The translations under genes were made by a program, and so were the position numbers. Below, one piece after another: positions 46,391-58,602 of a stretch of 64,000 nucleotides of DNA. This DNA comes from Parietaria judaica (lineage: Eukaryota; Streptophyta; Magnoliopsida; Rosales; Urticaceae): positions 11,927,001 to 11,991,000 of the forward strand of contig OX940866.1 in NCBI GenBank assembly GCA_954871525.1, in the 5' to 3' direction. How positions within the stretch are numbered: position 1 is the stretch's first letter; each line of letters opens with the position of its first letter. The notes below the pieces were generated by a model. The model worked only from the letters and a program-made list of their open reading frames with translations. It was not told the DNA's origin and did not search any database.

Positions 46391-49300
46391 TCGAGACCGA
46401 GGTAGTACGAAAGTAATCTGAGGTCACTCATCTCGAATTCGGCCATCATCTGCTGCTTGAATCCATCTACGCCTCCTGCACTGGATCCAGTGACGATCAG
46501 GTCATCAACATATACTCCCACGATCAGGATTTCTTGCCCGGTACTCCTGGTGTAGACTGCCTGCTCCCTCAGGAACTTTGTGAATCCAAGATTCTTCAAG
46601 CTCTTGTCGAGGCGGATGTTTCACGCTCTTGGTGCTTGTCTCAACCTGTATAGGGCCTTGGATAGTTTGTACACCTTCTGATCTTTGCCCGTGACGTCAA
46701 ACCCCTCTGGTTGCTTGACGTACACTTCTTCCTCGAGGTCACCATTTAGGAATGCCGATTTGATATCCAGATGGTGAATTTCCCAACCTCGGTGAGTTGC
46801 TAGGGCTAGGATTAGTCTGATAGTGTCCAGTCTAGCTGCTAGAGCAAACACTTCCTCAAAGTCTATGCCTTTCTTCTGCACGTAGCCTTTGGCTACCAGC
46901 CTTGCCTTATGCTTAAGGACGTTCCCCTCGGTGTCCTTCTTCAGCTTATATACCCACTTCAGGCCGATGGGATTATGACCTTTGGGAAGGTTGGTTAACT
47001 CCCATGTCATTTTCTTCTCAATGGACTCCATCTCCTTCTTCATTGCTTCTTGCCACTCTTGCTCGGCTGCTGCTTCCTGGTAGTTAGCCGGCTCCTCTAC
47101 GCACAATAAAGAAAGTTACTCCAGGCTCATCTCCATTTCTTGAGACTTATCGTAGACGTCTGCTAGGGGTCGGAATCCCCTTGGGCCGTCTTTGATGGAT
47201 GAATCTCCTAAGCTGGACGAGTTGGTCCTGCTCGGACTTGGTGTCTGTGGTGTGTCCGGGCTGCTCTCTCTCGGGCTGGATTCTCTCGTACTTGGCAAGG
47301 CTGTTCCCGAGCTGGGTGTTCCGAGCTGATCCTGCTCGCAACGCCATCTTCATCTTCGACTGTGAACTCTATTGAGTTCTGCTCGGGTTCTCCTTTGTCG
47401 TTGCGCCAATCCCACTTCATCTCTTCTTCGAACACATCATCTCTGCTCACTTGGAGTCTGCCACGTGGTGGATCGTAGAGTCTGTGTGCCTTGCTTCCGT
47501 CTTCAATGCCAAGGTACACCATCTTCTGACTCCGGTCGCCCAGCTTCTTGATATGTGGACCCGCAATCTTCACGTGTGCGGTGCACCCAAACACTCTCAA
47601 ATGCTTTAAGTGGGGTTTCTTCCCATTCCACGCCTGGTAGGGAGTGCGCTCTCCTAGCGCCTTGATCGGCAAGCAATTAAGCAGGTAGACCGCATGTCTT
47701 ACTGCTTCTGTCCAAAACCTCACCGGGACTTGCATGCTCTTGAGCAAGCTCCTCGCTGTGTTCATCACAGTTCGGTTTCGTCTTTCCACCACGCCGTTCT
47801 GCTGGGGCGTGTGGGGTGCAGATAGGTGACGCTGAACTCCTTCCTGCTCGCAGAATTCTCCGAACTGCTAGGAAGTGAATTCTCCTCCTCGTTCTGTACG
47901 CAAGACCTTTAACCTGTGCACCGAGCCGTTCTCCACGATCTTCTTGAACTTCTTGAAGACCTCAAAGGCTCCGCTCTTCTCCTTAAGCATATAGACCCAC
48001 ATACAGCGACTGTAATCATCAACAAGTAAAAGGAAGTACTTATTACCTGCCAATTTTGCTGGGGTGACTAGACCGCATAGATCTGCATGCACCAACTGAA
48101 AGGGTTTTTCTGCTTGGAATTTGGCCTTGATCGGAAAAGGTATCCTCGCCTGCTTCGCAATCATGCAGCATTCACATAGCTGGTCGGGGTATTCTATCGT
48201 GGGAACCCTGAAGGCCATCTTCTTCTCGCCCATCATCTTGAGCGCGTGAAAATTTACGTGTCCGAGCCGTGCGTGCCATAGCCAAGCCGGATCTGCCAAT
48301 TGATGCTATGAGACAGACGGGCTGGCACATCTTCAGGAGAATCTTGTGGAATCTATTGGGTGTTCGCTCCACCTTCATCAACAGCTCTTCTTCCTTGGTC
48401 CACATCTTCAGGAAGGACCCTGATAGCACCACCGCGTTTTCGATCTCGGTCATCTGCCCTAGACTGATGATGTTGCTCTTCAACTTCAGGATGAAATACA
48501 CCTGGGTCATCAGACGCTGGTCGCCATTCTTACACTCGAATAGGATTGACCCTCTGCCTATGATCTCTACGACTAAACCGTCACCAAATTTTACGTTTCC
48601 CGTGATCTTCTCATCAAGCTTTTCAAACTTAGCTCGGTCCCCAGTCATGTGGTTGCTAGCTCCGTTGTCTAAGTACCATACGTCGGTATTGACTTTCTTT
48701 TCTCCATCTACGAGGAGGTTTGCAATAACCTTATCCTCAATCAGGAAGACCTTCTCGCTGGTTTTCTCCGGACAGGTCTGCTCGGCCTCTGGGCTGATCG
48801 GCACACTGATCACTTCTGCCCGGGCCTTAGCGTCACTTTTGCCATTCTGTTCGTCCAGGTGGGTTTCATGCTCGGCAAACAACAATGCCGGATGGTCGTC
48901 TAGGAATCATGCTAGATTCGCCTCTTCGCCCTAGTTCCTGCTCCGACACTCAGATGCAAAGTGCCCAAGCTTCTGACAACTGTAGCCCTTCACTGTGCTC
49001 TTCTCTCTCTCCTGGTCGTGCTATCGTGATGGGGTGCACCACTGCCGCGACCTCGCGTGTCTCGACCTCGCCCTCTACCACGTCCTCGGCTGTCTCCACT
49101 ATAGCTACTTCGACCAGAGGAGCTAGAAGAAAAGTCTGCTCCCCCGCTTTTCTTCTGTCTGGCCGTCCACTCTTCATGCGTGAGAAGGATGTGCTTTTCC
49201 TCTTCTCTGCCACCATAACCCCGAAGTCTCTCCTCGTGGGATTTGAGGCGACCAACAACCTCCTCGACCGTCATGGTCTTGAGGTCGCCAAACTGCTCTA

Positions 49301-49826
49301 TCGACGTGACAATTTGCATGTACTTGTGAGGCACTGCTCGGAGAAACTTCTTGACGACGGTGGTCTCCTCCACCTTGTCTCCCAACGAGCGTATGCTGGT
49401 CACAATGGACGTGAGCCGCATAGAAAAATCATCAATTGATTCGCTCTCCCTCATCCTCATAACCTCGAACTCACTCTTCAAGCTCTGGACCTTTGCCTCA
49501 TTGACGCGATCTGCACCCATGTGCATGGTCTGAAATGTTTTACATGCTTCCTTCGCGGAATCCTTCTCGGTGAGCATGAGAAAAACATCTTCTGGAGCTG
49601 CTTGGTAGATTGCGGCGAGAGCCATTCTTTCCTTGCACCCTTCGACACCGCCGTTCTCTACGGCCTCCCACACTCCCTGCGCCTGCAAATTTACCCTCAT
49701 CTTCAACGCCCACACGGCGTAATTGCTCTTCGTGAGCATGGGGTAATGGAGCGTTACTGTGCATTCTCTGGATTCTGGTTTCTGCGCTACCAGAACTCCT
49801 TCGATCGGTGACTCTGATGAAGACAT
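46390..49826 (-). pseudogene. copia gag-pol remnant, minus strand
   Basis: Gag starts at 49826 (MSSSESPIEGVLVAQKPESR), and an RGRGRGR tail marks its nucleic-acid-binding end. The protease motif NGASNHMTG lies near 48660 (Asp of the usual DSG/DNG is the residue before it), and GAG-pre-integrase WLWHARLGHVNFHALKMM near 48280. The integrase core has HADLCGL and VLRTERGGEF, then a stop, and resumes with VERRNRTVMNTARSLL (47790). RT has WELTNLPKGHNPIGLKWVYK and YVDDLIVTGS (46525) and ends at YYLGLEVEQ, where the LTR begins. Stops or frame changes occur near 48990-48885, 48172-48300, 47866, 47208 and 46610. Confidence 0.9.
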
Positions 49827-49853
49827 ATTCTTCAAGCTGGCTCTGATACCACT

Positions 49854-50177
49854 TGTTGGATCCCAAATCACGGACCTGCAAAGAACATGAACACCACCAA
49901 AGAAATTTAACAGAAAATTGAAGAACACGAATCTGGATGAAGAATTTCTCTATTGACAATCGAAGGCAAAATACAAGGAGATAAACTTAAGACTCTAATG
50001 GACTCGTCACTTTACAATGTTGTACAATGCTAGGTTTATATAGCCACTCTCAAAGTGAAACCCTAGCTAACTGAATCGCACAAAATCGAGAAACTACCCT
50101 AACTAAACTCTGACTTTCTCCGCAAGTCTCGCGCCTTTCTTGCTGGGTAGTTGATGTGTTTCCCTTTCCTGCTCGGA
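49854..50177 (-). repeat. 5' LTR of the minus-strand copia element, inner part
   Basis: Ends on the minus strand with GGGATCCAACA next to the primer-binding site. It continues at 52904-53065 beyond the insertion. Confidence 0.88.
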
Positions 50178-52903
50178 CAATTCGTCATCTAAATTATCAC
50201 GAATCATACCTCCGAACCGTCCGGGTAACATTTAAAAATTAATTTAAAGCGGAAAAAACTTGTTATCCGTGCAACGGTCCGTATATTGGATAATAACAAT
50301 ATAACAAGATCTGATAATTATTATGTAATTTAATATTCATAAATCATTATTAATAATCTAGTCATAATAGGAAATAAATAGAAAGCAGTAAATGGTTGCA
50401 TTTTTTAACCCAATGCATAAGGCCGTACCTCTAATGACGACTTCCGGCTGCGCGTTCTGAATCGGGCAGGGCTCCGCCGATGCTGAGGGAAACTCCCGTG
50501 ATCTTCTGGGATATTCTCCTGGAATCCTCGTACCGAAGCGTAGGCTTCGCCGGCAGGACTCCGTCGCAAAATTTAAACTGATGGTTCTTTTTAAGCTTCC
50601 GGAGAACTAAGTCTCTTAAGCCGAACCAAAAAGAGAGGTCAGAGAGAAAATTCGCAGACCCTAAAGGAGAGGGAGAGTTCGAATTTTTCTCTGGGGAAAG
50701 GTGTGAAAAATGTGTAGAATGAGCCTCCTATTTATAGGCTCAAACCGTAACCGAATTGGAGAAATTCCCTCCCTAATTTTTGAATTTCATATATTAAATA
50801 TAATTAATTATCTCAATCCAATGGTCCAGATTTAATCTTATCTAAATCCAATGGATATAATTAATTAGGGATTTAATTAAATAAGAAAGATTTGGATAAA
50901 ATCAAAAATCAAATCTTATCATCTTATCTTTATAAATTCGAATTATATATATATATATATTAAAATTCGAATTATCATTATCTAGATCCAACGGTTGAGA
51001 TAAATCTTTAAACCGATCTAATGGATCAAATTAGTTTAGGATAAAATCAAATATTAAAATATTTAATAAAAAACAATTTTGAATTTATCCATAAACCATA
51101 ATTCAAAAATAATATAAATATATATAATTAATTAATTTCTAATCCGACGGCAAAGATTAAATCTTAGACCGATCTAACGGATATAATTAATTAATCAAAT
51201 TCGAAAAATGAAATTTGATCACCAAGTTATTAATTTCGAATTCGTCAATATCCTAATCCAACGGTTGATATTAAATCATAACCGATCCAATGGATTAAAT
51301 TGATTTTAGGGTTTTTCTCAAATACCAAAACATTTGGTACTTTTGCCGCAATTATGGAAAGACCAAAGTCTATCCATTCGAATGTGAATGGATCCACATT
51401 CCAAGGCCCAATTCGATTTCTACACTTTATAATATATAAAAATATATAATTTTTCATATTAATATAAATCTATTAATTATTGAATAATTATTAATAATAC
51501 ATTAATAATAAAATTCGAATAATTAAATTATATTAATATTCTCTGATCTCAATATCACACATTTAAATGTCATGGTGACACACCATCATTTAAATTCGTG
51601 ACATGTGATTTAATTTCATAGTTTACCGAAACGACCACAAACTTAGAAATTCTCTAAATCACAAACCGTACGTCAAAACGACTCGGTTCCAAAAGAAAAG
51701 TTTCTTAGAATTTAATTTTCAACAATTTTCATGTAGACAGAAAATCCAAATTCTACTTTCTTTTGTCAGTTAATTTCGGTTACCAAGATATGGTACTTTT
51801 GCCACGCTACTGATAAAACTATCTGATGTCAGTCACAGACTTCAGTTTTATGAGTCTTGCCAAATGATCTTAAAAACATTTCAATGTCTTTATCACGTAC
51901 GTATCATCCGTTACAGAGCTATCCTGGGGACCATGGACCCGTATCACTTAAGCTCCAACGAACTGCTAGGGTGTTCGTCAAACCTCGGTGTTATTCCACT
52001 ATAAACCCGAGGCTGCACTCTTTAGTGATACAGTATATATTATTCCCTTTATTACAGCAGGGTTTCCATTGATACAATCAAATTCGGGTTATTGATCTTT
52101 CATTTGATGATCCACACACGAGCAGACAGTTTCTACCGTTATGCCCCTCATTGCATTTTCATCCTTGACTCAGTCAGTAATATTATGAGTGACCCACTTA
52201 TGGTTTCGATTCATAAGTTTCGCACGGGTACCTCTCACTTCTCACCACCGACAATCAAGGGAATCATCATGACTCTGAAGAGAGCTGTGTGATGCCCATG
52301 TCTATGACCAAGCTACCATTACTGCTGACTATCATGCTCCCAAAATAATAGTGTTGGGAACAACGGTAATATATTGTGTTCTTTAAAGGTTAAATCAAAG
52401 AACAATCAAGCCAGCAGCTCGGACTCAAGACCACTCAGGACTTAGATCGAATATCCATTTGATCATCTACTAGTGACTCAACTCCAAGTTATCAGTGACG
52501 GTCTTATATGATAACTTCCGGAGTTTAAGTCAAGTCCAGTCCAGTATGAAGACACTTCATACTTAATGCACATTTAGTGAGTGTGACACACGCATAATCC
52601 AGAATAGGATTGTAACTTAGTCACATTAATGACCTTGTACGATTAATGGGCTCCCACCCAGTTAATCAGGTCACGGACATTTTAAGTTCATTTATTATGA
52701 TTATTAATTCTTTTTCACATTGACTCTGTTGTGATAATAATTCATAATTGCATCCTTTATGAACTAAGGATCAAACATTCTATTTTACTCTACCAGGAAC
52801 TATAATAAGATTATCATAATAAGCATCATCTTTATTCAACGACTTGTCATAATCTTTTACAAATGGATAAAAATATCTTGTTTAAGGACACATATGTCCA
52901 ACA
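50178..52903 (-). mobile_element. Large LTR fragment (about 2.7 kb) inserted in the copia LTR
   Basis: On the minus strand it begins TGTTGGACATATGTGTCC, a normal LTR start. A TATA box (GCCTATAAATAGGAGG) lies at about 50725-50740, and the far end reads GATGACGAATTG. It has no coding sequence of note. Comparison with the other LTR shows that about 14 target bases ('ctgtttctctgtcc') are missing at the junction and that no 5-bp duplication is visible. It is therefore probably a truncated solo LTR rather than a clean one. The composition fits a SIRE/Maximus-like or similar long-LTR family. Confidence 0.6.
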
Positions 52904-53065
52904 CCGAGCTGGCCTGCTCGTCTGCCCTGAGCTGGGTTAGCCTTCTATACGGACATTCTGCTCATGTTCACCCGAGCTGGGCTGAACTCTTGTCCGTCCT
53001 TGGTTCTGGTCGGTACCCGGGCTGACTTCCTCTGTGTGACGGACTAAGTCAAGCTTAAGCTAACA
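52904..53065 (-). repeat. 5' LTR of the minus-strand copia element, outer part
   Basis: Continues the LTR after the insertion and carries the AGCTGGCCTGCTCG-type motifs also present at about 46334-46348. It ends TAACA before the duplication AAGGC. Confidence 0.85.
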
Positions 53066-53070
53066 AAGGC

Positions 53071-53403
53071 AATCCCTAATCGTCAATTAAATTATTTTTT
53101 CCCTTTATTGTTAGTTAATTTTAAATTAATTAGTCATTCTTAATTGTAAAAAAAAAAAAAAAAAACTGATTGTAGTTACAGATTTATAGGCTGGGAAAAA
53201 TAATTGGATTTTATTTATTTCGTTTAAATACTATTTTCTACTACTACTAGGCAGATACAAAATACGATAAGTAATATTATTTCCTTTTTGCAGAGTTAAT
53301 GGGATTCAATTGCCTTATTTTTTTATAATTACATATTCATATTTACAATTGTAAATATACAGTTTCAAATATATAGTTACATAATCGTATTTATGGTTAG
53401 GTA
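53071..53403. other. AT-rich repeat DNA, part 1
   Basis: Contains 'gttacataatcgtatttat' units that continue after the hAT element at 54421. It is therefore the left half of a repeat block into which that element jumped. Confidence 0.55.
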
Positions 53404-53411
53404 ATATATTG

Positions 53412-54420
53412 CAAGGTGTGAAATGTCGCGAAAACCGAGCGAAATTCGTGCCGGTTTCCATTTTTCGGAGGTATGCGAAATGAAAGTCTCGTCGTTTCGC
53501 TGGATTTTTACCATTTTTCGTGAAATTCGCATGGACACGTGGATGGAATTTTGTTTTTCGTTTTTGTGTGTAAAATGTGCGAAAAATGGTTGGAATTTTG
53601 CTAAAAATTAAATTTCTGGTAGATTTCGGCAAAAATACCAATTAAACTTTCGGAAAAAAAATAATACTCACACAAATGTTACACCGCCCCGCCCGTGTAA
53701 CATTTGTGTGAGTCATCCCCCATCCATAAAATCCTATGACCTAAAGGGCCCAAGCCATTGTCCCTAATATTTGGTATATAAACATCACCACACTCTTGTC
53801 ATCTATCAATGTGGGACTTTTTGTTATTCAACTAATATCACACATTCACACTTAACATACACATACACTTCACCTAATAATTTAACTTAATATTATACAC
53901 TTAACATACATATTAACTTCACCTAACATACATATACACTTAATATACATATTCATTTAATATTATACACTTCAACTAATATTAAATTTGTTAACATACA
54001 TATACAATTAATATGCATATTCACTTAATATTACACACTTAATTAACATACATATTCACTTCACATAATAATTTGACTTAATATTATACACTTAAACTAA
54101 TAAGGTGACTTAATATTATACATTTCACCTACATATTTAAGTTACAAATGTGTTTTGTTGTATACAATTATGTCTTGTATTGATTAAATATGTAGTTTTG
54201 AACCTATATAAATATCTTGCTTAAATACTTAAATATTTTTTACAAAATATCCGTCGAAAACCCCATCGGCATGCGGTATGCCCATGCGAAAAGTGCGGTA
54301 TATGCGGTATGCGGCATGCCCTTTTTTTACGATTTGCCCATCGACATACCCATCGGCAAGCGATATATCCGTAAAACGGAAAATGCGAAACGAAATCGGC
54401 AAGCGGCATTTTAAACCTTG
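53412..54420. mobile_element. hAT-type non-autonomous element, 1009 bp, CAAGG ends
   Basis: The ends CAAGGTGTGAAATG and CATTTTAAACCTTG are inverted. A perfect 8-bp duplication ATATATTG flanks it (53404-53411 and 54421-54428). The central portion (about 53625-54190) is nearly the same as in the element at 32505-33541. The subterminal regions differ completely: TTTCGC/GCGAAA units on the left and ATGCGGTATGC and CGGCAAGCG units on the right. There is no coding capacity. Confidence 0.9.
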
Positions 54421-54861
54421 ATATATTGTTACGAATTTACAGTTTATAATATATAGTTACATAATCGTATTTATAGTTACGAAATAACAGTTTCATTTGT
54501 ATATTTATACAATCGTACTTATAATTACTAGATTAAATAGTATTTAAATCTGTAATATTTTACTGTTTGGTAATTATAGTTACAATGTTCTATAATTAGA
54601 ATTACATTTACGAGATTACATACAAGTACTGTAGCGCATCATTGTAATTATAATTACATTTACTTACGTAGATAATTTGAATTACGGGTACGAAATTACA
54701 AATAAGTAACTCAATATACCTATAGTAACTATAATTATGTAAATGTAACTATAATTACGTGTATGTAACTATAGTTACATATATAACTTGAATTATGGGT
54801 ACTAAATTATAAATAACTAACTCAATAAACGTATAGTAACTATAACTATAATTAATGTAAC
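54421..54861. repeat. AT-rich repeat DNA, part 2 (GTAACTATA units)
   Basis: Many imperfect copies of 'gtaactataattac' and 'tagttacataatcg' fill this block. It resembles the inner tandem repeats of the two Mutator-like elements. The sequence at 55930-55990 ('gaaactttgggcaattg', 'atgggcatttcc') resembles the right end of copy A, so a third Mutator-like element may span about 53330-55990. Confidence 0.5.
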
Positions 54862-55713
54862 TGTTGACGTGGTTTCCCATCTCAATCAGTCAATACGACT
54901 TGTGAGTGTATGATATTTAGGAGATAAATATTTTGTGGAATTCGATCCCTCGCGTTGCAAGCTATCAATCACTCTGTACGTGTTTATATATGTATATAAA
55001 AGCAATATATATGAGACGAGGAATTATTTTTATAGAGGTTCGTCCTAAGGCGGTAGTTGACTACGTTCTCTGTAAGTTTATTGCGACAATGGACATGGAT
55101 GGATAGCTACAGGCGGCAAATCACGTTTGAAGAGAGAGAAGAAAGGGAAAGTTTGAAGAAAATACAAAGAAAATAGACAGAAAATGCCGGATAGAAAGCT
55201 ATCGATGTATTCTATTAGGGATTGTGTGTGTTGATCTATGGCTGAGCTTAGTATTTATAGGCTTCAAATCCTCCCGTTGGACTTCTAGGAATCTTGGAGT
55301 CGTTCTTCCGAGCTGACCGGGCTGACTGGCTCGTCTTGATGACGCGTGTCCCACGACTGCGCGTTCTATGCCGAGCTGGAGTCTTGACCAAATGTATCCG
55401 TTGAAGGCTTGACTTTGCACTCTTGGTCTTCAGCTCAATTTGAATTGATGAGGCCGGCTAGGAAATATGACGGTTCTGCCCTTCCTCTCCTTGGTTGACG
55501 ACAGATAGCTTTTAGGCTTTGGGCCGAATAGCTTCCTGTTCGTTGGGCCTTGCTTTGTCCAGACGTCCTAATGGGCTTTGGGCTTTGCAAGTGAGCCTTT
55601 ACGAATAATTACTTATTCTTTAAAGCCTTTTGTTTATTCAGTCATGAATTTAATTAATTCATAACTTTATTCTATATGTCGTATTAAAATAACGATGAAT
55701 TTGTACATCAACA
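54862..55713 (-). mobile_element. Solo LTR, family 1, second copy, 852 bp
   Basis: Starts TGTTGACGTGG and ends CATCAACA, with flanks GTAAC (54857-54861) and ATAAC (55714-55718), a 5-bp duplication with one change. It shares the 'gaggttcgtcc...cggtagttgactacg' block and overall order with 18270-19260. The TATA box (GCCTATAAATAC on the minus strand) gives the orientation. Confidence 0.82.
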
Positions 55714-56014
55714 ATAACTATCATTAATCGGACATGCAACAACCAACTGTGCTCATACAAAAGCTCATCATCCTTGCTAACAAAATAAAAACTCGTAACA
55801 ACATAATAGCTGGTCAACTATTCATCATTAACCCATAGGAAATATCTAATTTAATACGATTAAAATTCAAAAACGAAATATGAAGGTTATTTTGGGAGCA
55901 AAATTATTTTATATAGGCAAAATCTCATTTTATGAAACTTTGGGCAATTGTTTAAAATTTTGTCTTTCTATGGGCATTTCCTTAATAATCCTTATTTTTT
56001 ATGTGAATCCTTAC

Positions 56015-56605
56015 TGTTAATGCCGAAAAATGGATCACCACTAAAGCGGCCCAAGTCTTGATTTTGGATCGGGCTCAATGTCCGCTTGGCAGTCAGATTG
56101 GGCTTGAAGCTTGATTCTTCGCCTTCGATGATATGCTTAATGACATAAAAAAGATGGGATTTGATAATATATAATGCCAGACCTCGTCACTTGTAACGAG
56201 GCTGCCTACGTACCCATTTTTACTGGGATCAGGTCATCACGTAGTTCAAAGTGAGCGTTGAGAGATTTTATCGCTCTAGAGAGCGTTTGAGTGAAATGTG
56301 TATAGTTCCGAGTTCGAATGAGATCGGATCCATTTTTCTGAGTTTGAAGCTTCTATTTATAGAAGAGTCCAAGGGCCTGTAAGCAATTAAAAATAACTTT
56401 ATTAGGCTTCTGGGTAATTAAGTAATTGTTGTGAAAAAGTAAGCGCGTCCATTTTCAAGTAGCCCATTTCAAGGGTGCTCATTTATAAGGCGCTCATTTC
56501 TAGAGCGCTCGTAATTTTTGGGCTTTTAATCATTTTGGGCCCTATTTTCGGGCACGCTCTTTGATTTAGGCCATAATTATTCTAAGTCTGAAAATACCCA
56601 TAACA
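56015..56605 (-). mobile_element. Solo LTR, family 2, 591 bp
   Basis: The ends TGTTA and TAACA are inverted, flanked by CTTAC (56010-56014) and CTTAT (56606-56610). It contains the motif 'tgcctacgtaccc' with 'atcaggtcatcacgtagttc', which I have seen in plant LTRs. A minus-strand TATA box (TCTATAAATAGAAG, about 56353) sets the orientation. Confidence 0.75.
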
Positions 56606-57113
56606 CTTATAAATTTTTTTCAAAAAAAAAAAGAAGAAGAAAAGATAGGGAAAATTCATTATCTAGTGATGAATTAGGGATAGTAGTGAATTAGGGAGAA
56701 AATCAATGCTTGATCATGAATGTTCTAAAATTCAAAAACTAGTGATGTTCATTGTTTTCTTCCTATTTTGCCATTGAGATCGAGTATAAAAAGAAAAAAA
56801 ATCTTAAAAGGGTCCCCATTTTCATCGCCGCATACCACTTTCTCTCAATCTCCCTCCATCGTAGGTTTGGGACCATTAAATCCATTCTCGCTTTTGGGAT
56901 CACTTTGTGCCCGGAACAACGCAATGTCCTTCCACGGAAGCTCCCTACGCTGGTGTCCTTCATCCCGCCGTTTTCGCCATCGACCCCGTTTAGTAACTTT
57001 TCCCATCTTCGACCCATTTCACGTTTTTATACCCCATTTCGAACTCGGATTTTCGTCTGGCTTTAAAATATTATGATCTTTACGCACTCAGGAACCACGA
57101 TGTGGGTCTCTAT
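56606..57113. other. Spacer before the hAT transposon
   Basis: 56752-57076 has overlapping plus-strand ORFs of about 100 codons with Pro/Phe/Ser-rich content and no family I recognise. They are probably chance. The rest is AT-rich. Confidence 0.45.
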
Positions 57114-57514
57114 TAGAGCTGAAACTCGCGACGCGACTGTTCATCTCGCGACGAGTCGCGGCGCGAGCTCGGGAATCGCGACGAATCGCGATGGAAGGGC
57201 GGGAATCGCGATGGATCGCGAACACGTGGCTGAATGGCGATAGGGGAGGTGGCAATCCGCGTTTTACGATCGACGGCTCACATTGTGCCATGTCATCGAT
57301 CCGTGTGTGGGAAAAAGTTGTGTTTCTTTGTGGCGTAAATAACCCAATTTTTACCCAAAATTTATCACCCAACCACAATTATTACCCACTTTACTCGAAT
57401 TTCAACCCTAAAATTTCAAATTTCAAAATTTTTTCACCCACTATCTCCTCACAATTATTCACCCACTTCACCCACCATAATAATTATTCAACCACCCCAC
57501 TCTCTCCTCAAACC

Positions 57515-57525
57515 CTATAAATACC
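57515..57525 (+). promoter_or_regulatory. TATA box of the hAT transposase gene
   Basis: CTATAAATACC lies about 105 bases upstream of the ATG at 57626, after a C-rich plant-type leader region. Confidence 0.65.
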
Positions 57526-58294
57526 ACCCCTTCCTCCCTCATTTCCTCACCAACAATCTTCCATCTCTCTCTCAAATTCTCTCAATTCTCTAAGTTTTTT
57601 CCCTCTAAAGCTCTCAAGTTCCATTATGTCTCGAAGAAGCGGCGGTAGTTCCGGGGGTCGAAGGACGGCTAGGAATTTGCAACCCCAATTTCAACTAGGG
57701 GGAACATCGCAGCCTACGCCTGACGACTACATTCCCGTTATGCTACCCGAAGAAATATTTCCCTCCCCGCCCATTCCAAATTATCCCGATGATACAGTAC
57801 GGTCTCTAAGACCTAGTCTAGTCCGGGCGGTGGCCATGCACCACGCCAATCCCGAACGTGTGTCCCGAGAATTGGTCGACGCGGTAGCTTAATCTAGGGG
57901 GAAATAACGATCCTTTTTTCAATCTCATGTTTCAACAACACGACCAAGACGAAACTCAACGTCCCGAAGATGCTGATCTCGACGAAACTCAACATCCCGA
58001 AGATGCCGAGGACGACTTTCAAACGCCGCCCTCGGTCCATGGTTCAAATGTTGGGGTTTACAACCGCGGTTCTCCTCTACCTTCCAATCAAGATAGCGGT
58101 GAAGCCTCCGTTGCCCGTCCTCAACGACATCGACGTCCTTCAACCGGGTAATAACCTTTAGTCATTTCTCTATGTATAACTATTAGTCATTTTTCTATTT
58201 TAATTAATAATATTTAATAATTAATAAGTTAGTACTTAGTAATAAATAATAATTAATAATCAATAATTAAATATTAATAATTAATAATCAATAA

Positions 58295-58590
58295 CGAATT
58301 TCTTGAAAGTCTTAGTATGCTCTGTGGTTGCGGTTCCGACTGATCTTCCACATCAGAAACGAATTTCTTGAGATTTTTTGTTAGTTAATAATCATTTAAT
58401 CATTTTAGTTTAATTTTTTCAATTATTTAATAATTTAATCATACTAGTTTAATAATCAATTTGAAAGTGTTGTTGTCACGTCACTTGAAAGTCTTAGTAT
58501 GCTCTGTGGTTGCGGTTCCGACTGATCTTCAACATCAGAAACGAATCTCTTGAGATTTTTTGTTATTTAATAATCATTTAATCATATTAG
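58295..58590 (+). repeat. Tandem duplication in the hAT intron
   Basis: 'gaaagtcttagtatgctctg' plus the following ~95 bases ('tggttgcggttccgactgat', 'catcagaaacgaat', 'cttgagattttttgtta') occurs at about 58306 and 58488, a spacing of about 182 bases. Confidence 0.85.
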
Positions 58591-58602
58591 TTTAATTTTT
58601 TT

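Larger units (their letters stand above)
45996..53065 (-). mobile_element. Ty1/copia element on the minus strand with a nested LTR fragment
   Basis: A perfect 5-bp duplication AAGGC flanks it (45991-45995 and 53066-53070). The right-hand (5') LTR starts at 53065, is interrupted by foreign DNA at 50178-52903 and ends at 49854. It is followed on the minus strand by AGTGGTATCAGAGC, a methionine-tRNA primer site. The left-hand LTR begins at 45996 and joins pol at about 46390. RNase H and one end of the 3' LTR have been deleted together. Confidence 0.9.

Noticed and set aside
48269..49811. Plus-strand ORFs of 96-221 codons over the minus-strand copia gag
   Set aside because: The minus strand reads a clear gag, protease and integrase; the plus frames are shadows.
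56752..57076. Small protein genes of about 100 codons
   Set aside because: Three overlapping frames on both strands, no conserved motif, no promoter and next to transposon ends; most likely chance.
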